From: Oscillospiraceae bacterium
Lineage (GTDB): Bacteria > Bacillota > Clostridia > Oscillospirales > Ruminococcaceae
Assembly: GCA_024684395.1 (NCBI GenBank)
Contig: JAIKWY010000177.1
Span: 1-49,865, forward strand
Length of the DNA: 49,865 nt
Reading direction: 5' to 3'
Shown here: piece after piece, positions 49,801-49,865 of the stretch
Position numbering within the stretch: the first letter of the stretch is position 1
Layout: each line of letters opens with the position of its first letter
Position numbers and translations under genes: made by a program
The notes under the pieces: generated by a model
What the model saw: the letters and a program-made list of their open reading frames with translations, nothing else
Databases searched by the model: none
What the model was told of the DNA's origin: nothing

Positions 49801-49865
49801 CCGTCAAATCCCCCGCGTCTTCCCCTGAAGAGTCTAAAGAAGTATAATGGACACTGAACTACTCT
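49797..49865. mobile_element. Probable end of an IS66-family element inserted in hamB
   Basis: The sequence switches at GTAACCGTCAAATCCCCC. IS66-family terminal repeats typically start with GTAA. Only 69 bp are in the window, so transposase genes, the other end and the 8-bp target duplication cannot be seen. Confidence 0.4.

Noticed and set aside
1-49865. tRNA, rRNA and riboswitch genes
   Set aside because: No cloverleaf, rRNA segment or familiar riboswitch consensus was recognised by eye; a covariance search would be needed to exclude them fully.

Overview
ORGANISM. The window looks like a gut Firmicute of the Ruminococcus / Oscillospiraceae type. The reasons are Gram-positive ribosome binding sites, dockerin modules with the Ruminococcus-style NASDA..ILIYAA motif on several secreted proteins, a class B sortase, SpoVG, and a Tn1549/CTn-like integrative conjugative element (ICE). 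No rRNA, tRNA or CRISPR array was seen.

LAYOUT. (1) 1-6.1 kb, minus strand: an agr-type quorum-sensing locus. A LytTR response regulator and an HPK10 sensor kinase are followed by an AgrB peptidase fused in frame to a dockerin region, then by two paralogous papain-like dockerin proteins, the second running off the left edge. (2) 6.2-8.9 kb: tyrosine integrase and MobP3 relaxase, with a candidate small RNA between them. (3) 8.9-12.1 kb, plus strand: a promoter whose upstream repeats match those of the agrB promoter, a long non-coding leader, a decayed secreted-protein gene, a V8-like serine protease with dockerin repeats (signal peptide split by a -1 frameshift at A AAA AAG), and a second dockerin protein. 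(4) 12.1-46 kb, minus strand: the ICE backbone. It holds a relaxosome accessory gene, a putative oriT, an ArdA-like protein, VirB4 in two pieces, PrgI, VirB6-like and VirD4-like proteins, a primase, SpoVG, DUF3846/3848/3849/4314 proteins, two DNA methyltransferases and an antirepressor. Cargo includes an AbrB/RelE toxin-antitoxin pair, an ATPase/TOPRIM-like pair, a COG1106 ATPase with only a stub of its RloB partner, a 1793-residue isopeptide-repeat adhesin with its own class B sortase, and two lipoproteins. (5) 46.1-49.8 kb, plus strand: a DUF4062-like gene followed by Hachiman hamA and a hamB interrupted by what looks like the end of an IS66-family element.

HOW IT FITS. The most unusual part is the left 12 kb. 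A quorum-sensing regulator appears to control, through identical paired repeats placed 5 bp upstream of two strong promoters, both a dockerin-bearing AgrB peptidase and a set of dockerin-bearing proteases. This suggests cell-density control of proteases displayed on a cellulosome-type scaffold. The ICE backbone carries several intrinsic terminators between co-directional genes and two copies of the same leader hairpin, which points to attenuation or antitermination of transfer genes. The right half combines conjugation, surface adhesion, antirestriction and several intact or broken antiphage modules.
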